From the NCBI RefSeq assembly GCF_003343245.1, contig NZ_CP024901.1, forward strand, positions 4,092,001 to 4,156,000: a stretch of DNA of 64,000 nucleotides, given 5' to 3'. The notes under the pieces are model-generated. The model saw nothing but the letters and a program-made list of their open reading frames with translations. It ran no database searches and was not told the DNA's origin. A program made the translations under genes and the position numbers. Shown here piece after piece: positions 27,482 through 36,471 of the stretch. How positions within the stretch are numbered: the first letter of the stretch is position 1; each line of letters begins with the position of its first letter. The DNA is from Photorhabdus laumondii subsp. laumondii (lineage in GTDB: Bacteria; Pseudomonadota; Gammaproteobacteria; Enterobacterales; Enterobacteriaceae).

Positions 27482-29212
27482 TTAATTGCTTGATTCTATC
27501 CTAAATAACTTATCATCTTGAGATAGTCTGAGAACGAAGTACTTTTCTTGATTAAGTTCTGGCGGTAACTTGTCTTTCAAGATTGAAGCCACATATTGAA
27601 CATGTTTATGTTCTCGCTCAACTAACATAGCAATTTTCGTTAGTTGATTGTCATGCATGAGCTCCTTCTTATCGTTTAGAAGAAAGTGATAGCATGGAAT
27701 CCCCTCTTTGTCCGCAAAAAGGGTATAGGCTATATCGAAACAGGTAATCTCTCCCTGCTTCTTACCCGAACTAAAATTTGTATTGAATGAACTGAATTTA
27801 TATATTCTTTGCCCAGTTCGAGTAGTAGTTCGGTCAACCTTTAATGCATATTGCTCACCATAAAGTTCCTGAGAAATAGAGGAAAAGTACTTATTTAACT
27901 TATTAAGCTGCATTTGAATTGCAGATTCAAAATCTGCCGAAAATAATTCTTCATCAATTTCATTAAGAGATTTATTCAAATTTCTAAGGGTTGTATCAAC
28001 AGTTAGAATTTGCTCAATAATTGTCTCAAACTCCCCCATTCGACGGTGCTTTTCATTCAACTCTATAATTAAGGATTCCAATTCTTCTAAAGAGCCGCTT
28101 TTACTAATTTTTGCGGCTAAAGTCTGCTCCTCATTTAATAAACTTGCTAGCTTATTTTCCCTAACAACTAATTCCTGCTCAAGTGCTGGAATCTCTTTAG
28201 CTATATAACGTGCCTTCTCATCCACCATCCGATTATGAAATTCTAACAAATCCTCAAACGACTTTTGTACACCTGACAAACGTTCAGTTACCTCACCGTA
28301 GAGTGCCTTTAATTGATTAGTATCAATTTCAGTATGGCTGGAATTTATCTCTCTGATTGCTTCATCAATCAAACTTCGACGAAGTTTTAACCTACTAATA
28401 ACTGAACTCGATACATTAATTTTATATTTAATCTCATCAAGTGTCTCAAGATCACTTTCAAAATTAGGGTTGATATAAAACTCCGACTTCTTTTCATTTA
28501 GTTTAGCAATCTCTGTAGAAAGCAAAGCCATAGAAGCTTCATATGCAGATCGGGTTTGCTTCGACTCAAGTCTACCCTTAAAGGACATCTCCATACGAAT
28601 GCTTGCCAGGAGATTCTGCTTGGTATCGCCTTGATCAAAATTACATCCCAAGAGGAATAAATAAAGAGTTTCATATTCATCATCTCGAGTAAATTCACTC
28701 AAGGTACGAAGCGTATTTATAACACTCAACTCTCTATATCTGATGTTATGAGAAATAATTTGTGGGAAAGTTGGCTTTTTACCGAAATGCCCAGGAAAAA
28801 GTTGCTCAGTGAGTGCCGCCTCAAATTCGTCAGCAGTTTTTTGATGACCATTGATCCGGCGAATAATTTGCTTACGTGGAAGAAAATTCCTCTCAATAAC
28901 AAGCTCCTCAGCGAATGGGTTATCTAAGTCAGCAGTAAGAGTAAGAGTAACTAAAACAGCTGTGTCAATGAGAAAATTCTTAACAAGCACATATTCGCTT
29001 TTGCGATTCTCTGGGTCAGTATAAATTCCTTTACCATTTGCTCCCAAACAAAAATCAATCAACATTAATACTGTTGTCTTACCAACATTGTTCCCAGTAG
29101 TCTGCTCTGGCCCTGAGAGAGTCTCATCTACGATGAGATTTAAGCCCGCGTGAAAAGGAATGTGACGGATTACACCTTCAGAGTTGGAAATTCGGAGTGA
29201 TTTTAGGAACAT
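27482..29212 (-). CDS. ABC-3C system SMC-like ATPase (DUF2326)
   Basis: 576 residues. N-terminal half of an SMC/Rad50-type ABC ATPase with Walker A G40-NNVGKTT, then a long coiled coil (about 210-440: many Leu/Glu/Lys heptads such as LASLLNEEQTLAAKISKSGSLEELESLI) and the DUF2326 C-terminal ATPase half (SFNTNFSSGKKQGEITCFDIAYTLFAD). In ABC-3C systems the ATPase probably senses invading nucleic acid and, through the middle component, releases or activates an effector. The gene overlaps the upstream one by 10 bases, so translation is coupled. Confidence 0.88.
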   Translation of the reverse strand: MFLKSLRISNSEGVIRHIPFHAGLNLIVDETLSGPEQTTGNNVGKTTVLMLIDFCLGANGKGIYTDPENRKSEYVLVKNFLIDTAVLVTLTLTADLDNPFAEELVIERNFLPRKQIIRRINGHQKTADEFEAALTEQLFPGHFGKKPTFPQIISHNIRYRELSVINTLRTLSEFTRDDEYETLYLFLLGCNFDQGDTKQNLLASIRMEMSFKGRLESKQTRSAYEASMALLSTEIAKLNEKKSEFYINPNFESDLETLDEIKYKINVSSSVISRLKLRRSLIDEAIREINSSHTEIDTNQLKALYGEVTERLSGVQKSFEDLLEFHNRMVDEKARYIAKEIPALEQELVVRENKLASLLNEEQTLAAKISKSGSLEELESLIIELNEKHRRMGEFETIIEQILTVDTTLRNLNKSLNEIDEELFSADFESAIQMQLNKLNKYFSSISQELYGEQYALKVDRTTTRTGQRIYKFSSFNTNFSSGKKQGEITCFDIAYTLFADKEGIPCYHFLLNDKKELMHDNQLTKIAMLVEREHKHVQYVASILKDKLPPELNQEKYFVLRLSQDDKLFRIESSN

Positions 29213-29430
29213 GGTACAATATTTCCGCTATCGTTATATGAAACCAAATCTGCAAGAAATAACCAATCTAACGTTAAAACGAAAATCGGCATCGGAATAT
29301 CACGTAATTTACGAGACTCCACAAAGAGATCCATCATACTGACCTCTTTATACTGTCTTACAGCCTGAAGCACATAAGCTCCATTAAAGTAAAGGCTATT
29401 AGTAGGATGAATGTCTTTAGGCAACAACAT
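29203..29430 (-). CDS. ABC-3C middle component (MC6-like)
   Basis: 75 residues: LPKDIHPTNSLYFNGAYVLQAVRQ, then IFVLTLDWLFLADLVSYNDSGNI. A small winged-helix-like linker of the ABC-3C MC6 type, which always sits between the effector and ATPase genes. It overlaps the effector gene by 14 bases and the ATPase gene by 10 bases. Confidence 0.85.
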   Translation of the reverse strand: MLLPKDIHPTNSLYFNGAYVLQAVRQYKEVSMMDLFVESRKLRDIPMPIFVLTLDWLFLADLVSYNDSGNIVPCS

Positions 29431-30382
29431 TTTCTATGCCCTTAGGATTCTTAAAAATACGGCATCTAATGAATGCATCAACAACAATGACATTCACGCA
29501 AAGTTCTAGCTCTTCCAGGGGCATTGATACATAATTAGCACTTTGCTTGACTACTGTGACAGCCCGATCAACTATATTAAAGAATAGTTCATCAGCTGAA
29601 TATGTAGTACACAACTTAATGTAACTATTACGTAACGAATCAAGGACAGATTTACTCTTATTTTGACCAGCCACATCAAACTCTGCATAAATACGGCTTA
29701 GTCTGCCGTGGTGAATTTTGTAATCCTCAACAACCATAGCCGCAGTATTAAGATCGTTAAAAACCAATTTTTCATCAACATTGAATGGAGTCGGTTTGTC
29801 CACACTCGGCATATCGGAAAGATTTTCTTTCGCTAATATATTTATCACAGCAGCAATGTTCGTTTCAGTAAGTGGATTCTTCACACCTACCGATGACAAC
29901 TCCTTGCTAAGAAATTCATAGACTGCTTGCTGTTTGACAATATCTAAATGGAGAATGTGATCTAGTAGAGATCTGACATCATGTATGTCAAATATAGGCT
30001 CAAACACCAATGAATGAGGGTTCTTATAGGAAAGTCTTCTTAATGCGCTAGCATCTGAGATAGAAATGAATTTGAAGCTGTACCCCCTATATGTTGTAAG
30101 GTTCTTTGACAGAGCAGACTCAATTTTTTGTTTAGTCGCAGTCGAAGAAACCTGTAACACAACTTTCTGAACAGAGTCAATCAAGTCGATACCTTCAGCA
30201 TTGTGAGTATACTGATTAACATTCTTCAAAACATACCCAAAGAGTAGATTAAAAAAATGAACGTAAAAGTCTTCACAATGAAGATGCAAATCGAGTAGGT
30301 TCAACTTTCCACGTAGCTCCACTCGAGTACATAGAAATGAAAGCTTTTCTTCACATAAATTAAAGTAGGTTGAGCGATTCAT
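29417..30382 (-). CDS. ABC-3C effector with SMEK domain
   Basis: 321 residues. Residues about 1-150 form the SMEK domain (LHLHCEDFYVHFFNLLFGYVLKNVNQ, EGIDLIDSVQKVVLQVSSTATKQKIESAL), found at the N-terminus of prokaryotic conflict proteins and predicted to hold nuclease-like or sensor folds. The rest (about 190-321) fits the ABC-3C C-terminal domain that contacts the middle component. First gene of the three-gene operon. Expected to be toxic or DNA-acting when triggered by phage or plasmid entry. The active residues cannot be assigned by eye. Confidence 0.82.
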   Translation of the reverse strand: MNRSTYFNLCEEKLSFLCTRVELRGKLNLLDLHLHCEDFYVHFFNLLFGYVLKNVNQYTHNAEGIDLIDSVQKVVLQVSSTATKQKIESALSKNLTTYRGYSFKFISISDASALRRLSYKNPHSLVFEPIFDIHDVRSLLDHILHLDIVKQQAVYEFLSKELSSVGVKNPLTETNIAAVINILAKENLSDMPSVDKPTPFNVDEKLVFNDLNTAAMVVEDYKIHHGRLSRIYAEFDVAGQNKSKSVLDSLRNSYIKLCTTYSADELFFNIVDRAVTVVKQSANYVSMPLEELELCVNVIVVDAFIRCRIFKNPKGIENVVA

Positions 30383-30411
30383 GATCTATTGAATACTCCC
30401 GAACTTTCTAA

Positions 30412-30760
30412 TGTCCCATGATTTTAATGAAAATCAGCACGCTACTATCAATCACCTGCCGGTAATCTGTGATTCTGACATTGAAGATGCTGGCGGGCAA
30501 GAGAAAACAACTTCTTGTAATTGCATTGTGCCGAATCATACAATCTTTGCAGGCTGTAAGCAGCTCAAGATATCTGGAAACAACAGAATACAATGATTCC
30601 AGTAAACGATTTCACCACTCAATGCCCTATCCTTTTACCGCATTCGTCACTTTTAATAGTAAGTGCAGGAAAGACATCAGAGTCATACATCTCTTTGAAC
30701 ACGGAGACAACTTCCCATATGGTTGTTCCTTTCTCGCACTGAACCTTAAGTATTAAACCT
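30412..30760 (-). pseudogene. IS256 (mutator)-family transposase relic
   Basis: On the minus strand, in shifting frames and with stops, the text EMYDSDVFPAL, KVTNAVKG*GIEW*NRLLESLY, and after an insertion VRITDYRQVIDSS...MGH follows the IS256 transposase pattern (EMYGxDVSPxLISKVTDAV, EWQNRPLExLYPVVYLDC, VxxRQDxxVINKSV...GH). No complete frame or terminal inverted repeats remain. It lies directly upstream of the ABC-3C operon and downstream of the biosynthetic operon. Confidence 0.65.
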
Positions 30761-30907
30761 TTCAGAAATACATCAATTTATTAATAATGCCGGGTTTTCC
30801 ACACTATATCATGGTCGTAGACGTAATATTAGAACGTTCACGACCATATTCTGGCAAGAGGGATTTATTAACCGTGTTGGGTGGACTTATTATTTAAATA
30901 AAAAGAA

Positions 30908-30942
30908 ACCGCCACTGAATTTTTCTATTCGGGAGTGACGGC
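30908..30942 (-). terminator. Terminator of the biosynthetic operon
   Basis: Minus strand gccgtcact ... agtggcggt (one G-U pair) followed by ttctttttatttaaa, 17 bases past the JmjC stop. Marks the 3' end of the >33-kb operon. Confidence 0.8.
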
Positions 30943-30958
30943 TTAAGCAGAATTCGAA

Positions 30959-31792
30959 TTAACTTAACTCAGGAATTAACATCCGAATAAAATTTGCTTG
31001 TTCCGGTGATATATCATCGTCGTTGTTTATGGAATGCTTAACCAGCTCCAAGTTCGTGTCATTAATAAAATTTTCAGTGATTGAAATTCCTGCCTCCAAA
31101 TTTTTAACTTGATGATAGTGTGTACAAGGCGTGAAAACAATATCACCAGGATTCTGTATACAATGAATACCTTGAGCCTGAATGAAATCGGGATATAAAG
31201 CCAAATCAGGGTTAAAAGCATCAACGTTGCCATAACCTATTTTCATTGCTTCTTCCGGCCCATAAAATACCCACTCTTTTCGACCACTCATCACCGCATT
31301 CCAAGCATGAGTAGAAGCAATGTCCAAGTGCATACGAGAGCCGCTGTTTTTAGGCCCCATATAAATCCAGCGAAGTAATAGTAATGCCGCTTCATTATGC
31401 AAAATATTGTCTGAAACACGCTGACGAATTAAGCAAGAAAAATAGTCAGGGACCTCATAATCACTCACCAATTCTTTAAAATAGAGCGAAAACGGCCACG
31501 CAGAGGCATAATAAGGATCAGGTTCTTCCATATCTTTTATATAATCAATATAGTCACCAAGAGACATATATTTATTATCTTTATTATTTGATGATCGAAA
31601 TACTTTTATCAGATGATGACCAAATTTTTGCTGAAAATAGTCCCATGTCCACTTTGTTCTTGCTACCCACTGTTCAGCGCCTCCTCGAATAATAAAAGGA
31701 ACTCTATTTATCATACAAGCAAACACATCCTCTATGGATGGCATGGTGAACTCTACGCATTTCTGATAACCAGAATTAGAAAAATCCATCAT
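30959..31792 (-). CDS. JmjC/cupin_8 Fe(II)/2-oxoglutarate hydroxylase
   Basis: 277 residues. The metal triad is visible: H155 and D157 in RMHLDIAST and the distal H227 in HYHQVKNLE, with RKEWVFYGPEE between, as in JMJD6/FIH-type enzymes. Many members hydroxylate amino-acid side chains, including Lys C5. Last gene of the nonribosomal peptide operon, 180 bases after the acylase gene with an ERIC relic between. If the peptide is odilorhabdin-like, this is the best candidate for making delta-hydroxylysine. Alternatives are hydroxylation of His or Dab. Confidence 0.83.
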   Translation of the reverse strand: MMDFSNSGYQKCVEFTMPSIEDVFACMINRVPFIIRGGAEQWVARTKWTWDYFQQKFGHHLIKVFRSSNNKDNKYMSLGDYIDYIKDMEEPDPYYASAWPFSLYFKELVSDYEVPDYFSCLIRQRVSDNILHNEAALLLLRWIYMGPKNSGSRMHLDIASTHAWNAVMSGRKEWVFYGPEEAMKIGYGNVDAFNPDLALYPDFIQAQGIHCIQNPGDIVFTPCTHYHQVKNLEAGISITENFINDTNLELVKHSINNDDDISPEQANFIRMLIPELS

Positions 31793-31820
31793 ATTTATAT
31801 CGTTCCAAAGAATAAATAGT

Positions 31821-31880
31821 ATTTACCCATCATCTTTCAAGTTGCCTCTTTGTTGGCTGCATCTTGAATCCATAGGGTAT
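31821..31880. repeat. ERIC relic with internal deletion
   Basis: About 60 bases: left end (acccatcatctttcaagttg...ttggctgc) joined directly to the right end (atcttgaatccatagggtat), so the central inverted repeat of about 66 bases is lost. Confidence 0.85.
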
Positions 31881-31973
31881 TTTCTATAACTGGCTGAAGC
31901 AACCAGCCAGTTATAATGCTTATGTTAAAAACATCAAAAAATTTCTTGTGAACCGGCACCAAGCAATCTTAAT

Positions 31974-34397
31974 TTAATGTTTGATAACCAATTCTGAAAT
32001 AGTTGATCGTTTAATCTCTTTTGGCCGATAAGGCAACGGCAATAGCTGTTTATAATGAGAATAAAATCTGCTCTGATCTGCAAAATGAGGCGAATCAATA
32101 TCAGAAGATTGCGAATAAGTGAGTAACCCACGCGCATTAGGCCCTTGTTGATCAAATGCCACCAGCATTATCCAACTAGAACCATAACGAATATGATATC
32201 CTTGATCAGTTAGCTCCGATTCCAATGCCTCACCAGTCACCACATCATTACCCACAGTATAATGATGTTTAGGAAACAGGGTTTCATCCCAATCCCATGC
32301 AGCGATCTTATTAAAGCCGCCTTCTTCTCCAAACAACCCCGGCCAACTCATGCGATTATCGGCCGGTTTACCGTCAGGTGCGGTACTTTCAATAAATTGA
32401 AACTTACTCACCGGAGTATCTAAAGCCAGCCCCACATTATTCACATTGGCAACCGCTCGTGCTAACAAGGTGACAAACTCTTCACTTTGTTTTAATTGGC
32501 GTGGCGTTGTTGCCGGGTGGGCTATGTCAAACGGTACGGCAAAGTGTTTTTGCTGATCAATTAAAAAAGCTAATTCACGGAATATAATAGCGCCCCGACT
32601 ATCCGCATTAAATTCACCGTTCCATTGTGATAGCAATTGACATGCCTGAGTAATATCGACCTTCATGCCATTCACCAATCTAATTAATCGGTTCTGTGTT
32701 TTATCACATAGGGCAACCACATCTTTTAATATCAGTTCGGCTAAATATGAACGCTCAGAGAATAACGCCTGTTCTAACTCCATGAGAGAAAATCGCTTAT
32801 TATCACCCGCCGCATCCTGTATTAGTTGCAATCCCATACGAGTTCTGAACGACAGGGGTTTTCGTTCATTACCCAGAAGTGGGGAAAAACCTTCGAGTAA
32901 ATGTTCCAAGTTCGTTGCCCAGTGAGAATCATTGGAATTTTGTACATAGGATGTTTCCACGAGCTGTGGGATCTGATCATAACCCAAGGCTTCGGTAAAA
33001 ATCATGGATGATGAGTTACCCGGTAAAATAGTCACGCCATACTTCTCACGTGCTGCCGCCAAAGTTTCGTTATCATTCAATAATTGAATAGCTTCAAGAG
33101 ACAATGCCGGTACAGCTTTATCACCAATAAAAATACCAACGCCTTCTTTACCAGTTAACAACGTGTTATTAAAAGCCAAACCATTAAAATCTTTATAAGA
33201 TTGTTTTGCATCAGCAAGACTATCCGCTCGATTCAACGCCAACCAATGATCAATCATATCAAGATTGTAAAGATTGACATCTTTCACGACATAAAATTCA
33301 GACTCGGACCAAGCAAAGTCTTCATTTTCAATAATGGGCCCAATATCAGTATAAAAATGATCTTTCGTGACCGTTTTAATACCGCTATCAGTTTTGACTT
33401 CAATATGAATTGGCTTCGACATTACCGGTTTAATAACACCATCAATCACATAATTGAGCGGATTGTTAGCAGCAGTTTGCATTTTATAAACAATGACATG
33501 TTCAGCCGATGAATAAGTGTGAGTCCAGGCAATGTTGTGATTAAATCCAATATTAATAATACCCGGAAAACCAATTAAAGACGCTCCCATAACATCAATC
33601 TTTCCATTCATGACATGATGCACCTGCCAAAAACGCATGTTGCCTTCATAAGGAAAATGGGGATTAGCCAATAACATACCATTGACTTCTTCAACTTTGT
33701 CACGGCCTAATGCCCAACCATTGGAACCAATGGAATAACCATTATTCCTAGATATATTTAAAGACAATTGTTTTTGATCTTCTTTATTGGGATCAGCCGC
33801 ATAATAATCAGCAAGAAATTGAGCAGAACCAGGAAATACCGCAATAGAAAATACATATGCCAATACATCCTCACGTTGAATAGGTGCTACCCATTCTTGA
33901 TCTCGACAAGCTTTTGGTAAGGTATAACGCCCTTCCTTAACATGGGACAGGTAGGTATTATAACCTGCAACAAATCCATCAATAATTACCTGTGAATCAG
34001 CACTTAATTGCGGCCATTTTTCACGCGCCTGTTCCACCAAAGCTAACGTTTTATAACCGAAGTCCTGAATTAAATTCAGTGAGTCCCCCTGCTTATCTCT
34101 ATCAGCACCAAAGAAACGCGCACGCTCCCCTCTAATGCGCACATAATCATCCGCCATAATGCATATATTATCTTGTGCCTGAGCATAGGCATTGCCAAAA
34201 CTCAAGCTTCCCAAGTCGTGTGCATAAATATGAGGGACACCATAATGAGTACGAACAATTTTCGCTTCAAATGCTGTCTTCGTCTTTTCTGAATAACTTT
34301 TAAATCCGCTACAACTTATTGTTAATAAGGTAATCAACAGTAATGTGATTGATTTAAATGATATTGTTTTAAATAATATTGTTTTAAATGATGTCAT
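31974..34397 (-). CDS. Penicillin-acylase-type Ntn hydrolase, probable lipoprotein (prodrug or fatty-acyl deacylase)
   Basis: 807 residues from ATG at 34395-34397, two bases after the upstream stop. Signal peptide with possible lipobox (LTISC, Cys29), then alpha subunit (IVRTHYGVPHIYAHD), an autoprocessing junction GYSI-G|SNGWALG with nucleophile Ser225, and beta-subunit blocks (NPHFPYEG, IINIGFNHNIAWTHT, LEGFSPLLGNE, YTVGND). This is the periplasmic PvdQ/AHL-acylase/penicillin-acylase family. PvdQ removes a fatty acyl group from the acylated pyoverdine precursor after PvdE export. Next to a PvdE/SyrD-like exporter it probably deacylates the exported peptide and so activates it. Confidence 0.87.
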   Translation of the reverse strand: MTSFKTILFKTISFKSITLLLITLLTISCSGFKSYSEKTKTAFEAKIVRTHYGVPHIYAHDLGSLSFGNAYAQAQDNICIMADDYVRIRGERARFFGADRDKQGDSLNLIQDFGYKTLALVEQAREKWPQLSADSQVIIDGFVAGYNTYLSHVKEGRYTLPKACRDQEWVAPIQREDVLAYVFSIAVFPGSAQFLADYYAADPNKEDQKQLSLNISRNNGYSIGSNGWALGRDKVEEVNGMLLANPHFPYEGNMRFWQVHHVMNGKIDVMGASLIGFPGIINIGFNHNIAWTHTYSSAEHVIVYKMQTAANNPLNYVIDGVIKPVMSKPIHIEVKTDSGIKTVTKDHFYTDIGPIIENEDFAWSESEFYVVKDVNLYNLDMIDHWLALNRADSLADAKQSYKDFNGLAFNNTLLTGKEGVGIFIGDKAVPALSLEAIQLLNDNETLAAAREKYGVTILPGNSSSMIFTEALGYDQIPQLVETSYVQNSNDSHWATNLEHLLEGFSPLLGNERKPLSFRTRMGLQLIQDAAGDNKRFSLMELEQALFSERSYLAELILKDVVALCDKTQNRLIRLVNGMKVDITQACQLLSQWNGEFNADSRGAIIFRELAFLIDQQKHFAVPFDIAHPATTPRQLKQSEEFVTLLARAVANVNNVGLALDTPVSKFQFIESTAPDGKPADNRMSWPGLFGEEGGFNKIAAWDWDETLFPKHHYTVGNDVVTGEALESELTDQGYHIRYGSSWIMLVAFDQQGPNARGLLTYSQSSDIDSPHFADQSRFYSHYKQLLPLPYRPKEIKRSTISELVIKH

Positions 34398-34399
34398 TT

Positions 34400-35380
34400 T
34401 TATTTTGCCCTTAAAGTACCTGTATAAAAGTAATCTCTGGCTTTGAATTTTGATTCCAATATTAATGCTCTGAGTAACCAACGATCATAACCATCGTATC
34501 GAGGTTCATACTCGCTGCGTGCATGAGCAACTTTACGGTTATCAAATAGCAACATGTCTCCAGGAGATAATATAAAAGCCTCTCTATTTTCATTAATACA
34601 CTGATTCAACTTTTCCAACGCGGCTTCTGCCTTTGGTGTTAAACAACGCATATAAGCGGGATCAAATATCATTTCTGGTTCTTTATGTTGACTTAATACG
34701 GCAACACAACGGCGGCCACTGACATTCGATACAAAGGTTGGATCGACATCAATCTCAAAGTTTGATTTTTGCAATTCAGCAATGGTTTCAGCATCCAAAT
34801 GAATATTCTTTGTTTGAAACAAGTAGGTTTCAGCATTTTTATCGCCACGCAGACAATATAAAGCAACCCAATCCGCTTTTGCATCATGGAAACCATCTTC
34901 AACATGCCATTCTAAAAACTCTTTGTTTGTCCCTAACTGCATATCCTTATATTTTTCCATTGGAAAAACATCATCGATAAAATTAAAGTTCTTTTTATTA
35001 ACAAACGAATAAATATATCCAATTCGAGATAAAATCGTTGATATCAAAGTACGAACCCCCGCCACCTCAGAACTATTTGTTTGTTCATAAGATAAAGGCG
35101 TTAAGCAAAGATCATCAGGGATAGGCAACCCCTTTATCAGCAAATAATTTTCATTTTCTAATGCACGAAAGTCAAATAACTTTTTCTGTAAACGCACAGG
35201 CAAATTAAACGATTGATAAAAACATTTCCAATAAAATTCCTCGAAATTATCAATGTCATATTTTAGAGTAGACTCTAAAAATTGCTGCTTTAAATATGTC
35301 TGCTCTGTTGAGTCAAGCTCAAAAACGAAGTCATTAGACTCCTGAATATCAGACACCATGTATTGCCTCTTTCTATTCAT
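34400..35380 (-). CDS. VioC/AsnO-type Fe(II)/2-oxoglutarate amino-acid beta-hydroxylase
   Basis: About 326 residues from ATG at 35378-35380 (aagga eight bases upstream). Facial triad in EWHVEDGFHDAKADWVALYCLRG (H159, E161) and the distal H286 in NRKVAHARSEYEPR, with DRWLLRAL (R304) for 2-oxoglutarate. The EWHxED...ADWVALYCLR text is close to clavaminate-synthase-like enzymes VioC, OrfP (Arg), AsnO (Asn) and lysine hydroxylases that act on free amino acids. In an odilorhabdin-like pathway it would make beta-hydroxyarginine, later dehydrated to dehydroarginine, or beta-hydroxy-Dab. It shares an operon with the acylase (2-base gap). Confidence 0.87.
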   Translation of the reverse strand: MNRKRQYMVSDIQESNDFVFELDSTEQTYLKQQFLESTLKYDIDNFEEFYWKCFYQSFNLPVRLQKKLFDFRALENENYLLIKGLPIPDDLCLTPLSYEQTNSSEVAGVRTLISTILSRIGYIYSFVNKKNFNFIDDVFPMEKYKDMQLGTNKEFLEWHVEDGFHDAKADWVALYCLRGDKNAETYLFQTKNIHLDAETIAELQKSNFEIDVDPTFVSNVSGRRCVAVLSQHKEPEMIFDPAYMRCLTPKAEAALEKLNQCINENREAFILSPGDMLLFDNRKVAHARSEYEPRYDGYDRWLLRALILESKFKARDYFYTGTLRAK

Positions 35381-35440
35381 AAAGGCTATCCTTTTAAACT
35401 GTGTTGCTAATAGCCAACAACACACCCATATCTAGAAAAA

Positions 35441-35565
35441 TATACCCGTTATCTTTCAAGTTGCCTCTTTGTTGGCTGCACTCACTCACCCCGGTCACAT
35501 CGTTATCTATGCTCGGGGATTCGTTCCCTTGCCGTCGCGATGCATCTTGAAATCCGTAGGGTATA
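35441..35565. repeat. ERIC element, 125 bp
   Basis: Full copy lacking two bases of ctcccgggg, filling almost all the space between the AspH and VioC-like genes. Ends two bases before the AspH stop codon. Confidence 0.92.
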
Positions 35566-35567
35566 AG

Positions 35568-36311
35568 CTAACCGAAAAGTTTACGAATACCGGTAATGAT
35601 CAAAACCAATGCTTCCCGTTCTGCAAATGATAAATTGGGATGCCAGATATCCATTAATAAACAAATCCTATGTTTATCTGAGCGGTTATAAGCTTCATGC
35701 TGATAAGAATAATCAAACAGTAAACATTCACCTTCTTTCCAACATCTGGCTTCATTGGCAACAATGATCTCACAATGGCTAGCAGGAATATCGACCGCAA
35801 AATGTAAATTAAGAGTGAAATTCCATAAATCACAATGCGGTTTAATCACCGTACCTGGTTGCAACACCGAAAAGTGAACTTCCAACAGAGGACAATGCCA
35901 ATCCCTTAATTCATTATTAAAAATATGCCACGTAGCGGGCAAAATATTGGCAACCGCGTTATTAGGCTGACCATTTTTAAATAAATATAATGCCTTCCAA
36001 TCTTTTTGAGTTCCCAAATAGTGCTCATAATCGGTGATATATTGGGACTCACCGCTGATAACCGCGTTAATTTCCTGTTTTATTTTATCCGCATTATTCA
36101 TCAATGAGGTGACTAACGGCTGCAACTGCGGAAAAGAATTCGTATCCAACCACGGCGTGGTAGAAAGCCCGGGCATGATATACTTGGCATCTGCTTGTAA
36201 TGGCGCTCTTTGTTGTAGTAAAGGATAAAACATATCCTCTACTCTTTTTAAACAATCACTCCCATATTTTTCTCTAATTCCAGCCAATTGATCTTCAAAT
36301 AGTTCTAACAT
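35568..36311 (-). CDS. Aspartyl/asparaginyl beta-hydroxylase-family oxygenase
   Basis: 247 residues from ATG at 36309-36311, chosen because a perfect aggagg lies six bases upstream. Members of PF05118 use Fe(II) and 2-oxoglutarate. Motifs: PHCDLWNFTLNLHFAV (H159, D161), DYSYQHEAYNRSDKHRICLLMDIWHPNL (H205, R215). Bacterial versions hydroxylate Asp, Asn, His or diaminobutyrate units in nonribosomal peptides at the beta carbon. In an odilorhabdin-like pathway it is a candidate for the beta-hydroxy-Dab residues. Flanked on both sides by ERIC elements. Confidence 0.87.
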   Translation of the reverse strand: MLELFEDQLAGIREKYGSDCLKRVEDMFYPLLQQRAPLQADAKYIMPGLSTTPWLDTNSFPQLQPLVTSLMNNADKIKQEINAVISGESQYITDYEHYLGTQKDWKALYLFKNGQPNNAVANILPATWHIFNNELRDWHCPLLEVHFSVLQPGTVIKPHCDLWNFTLNLHFAVDIPASHCEIIVANEARCWKEGECLLFDYSYQHEAYNRSDKHRICLLMDIWHPNLSFAEREALVLIITGIRKLFG

Positions 36312-36344
36312 TATAACCTCCTGATATCTACGAGCGATTATAAC

Positions 36345-36471
36345 TATACCCTTCATCTTTCAAGCTGCTGCTTTGTTGGCTGCGTTCACTTACCCCAGTC
36401 ACATAGTTATCTATGCTCCTGGGGATGCGTTCTCTTGCCGCCGCACTGCAACTTGAAATCTATTGGGTATA
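36345..36471. repeat. ERIC element, 127 bp, overlapping a coding end
   Basis: Full but diverged copy (ctgctgctttgttggctgcg). Its right end (36460-36471) encodes the last residues Tyr-Thr-Gln and the TAG stop of the ABC transporter gene. Confidence 0.9.
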
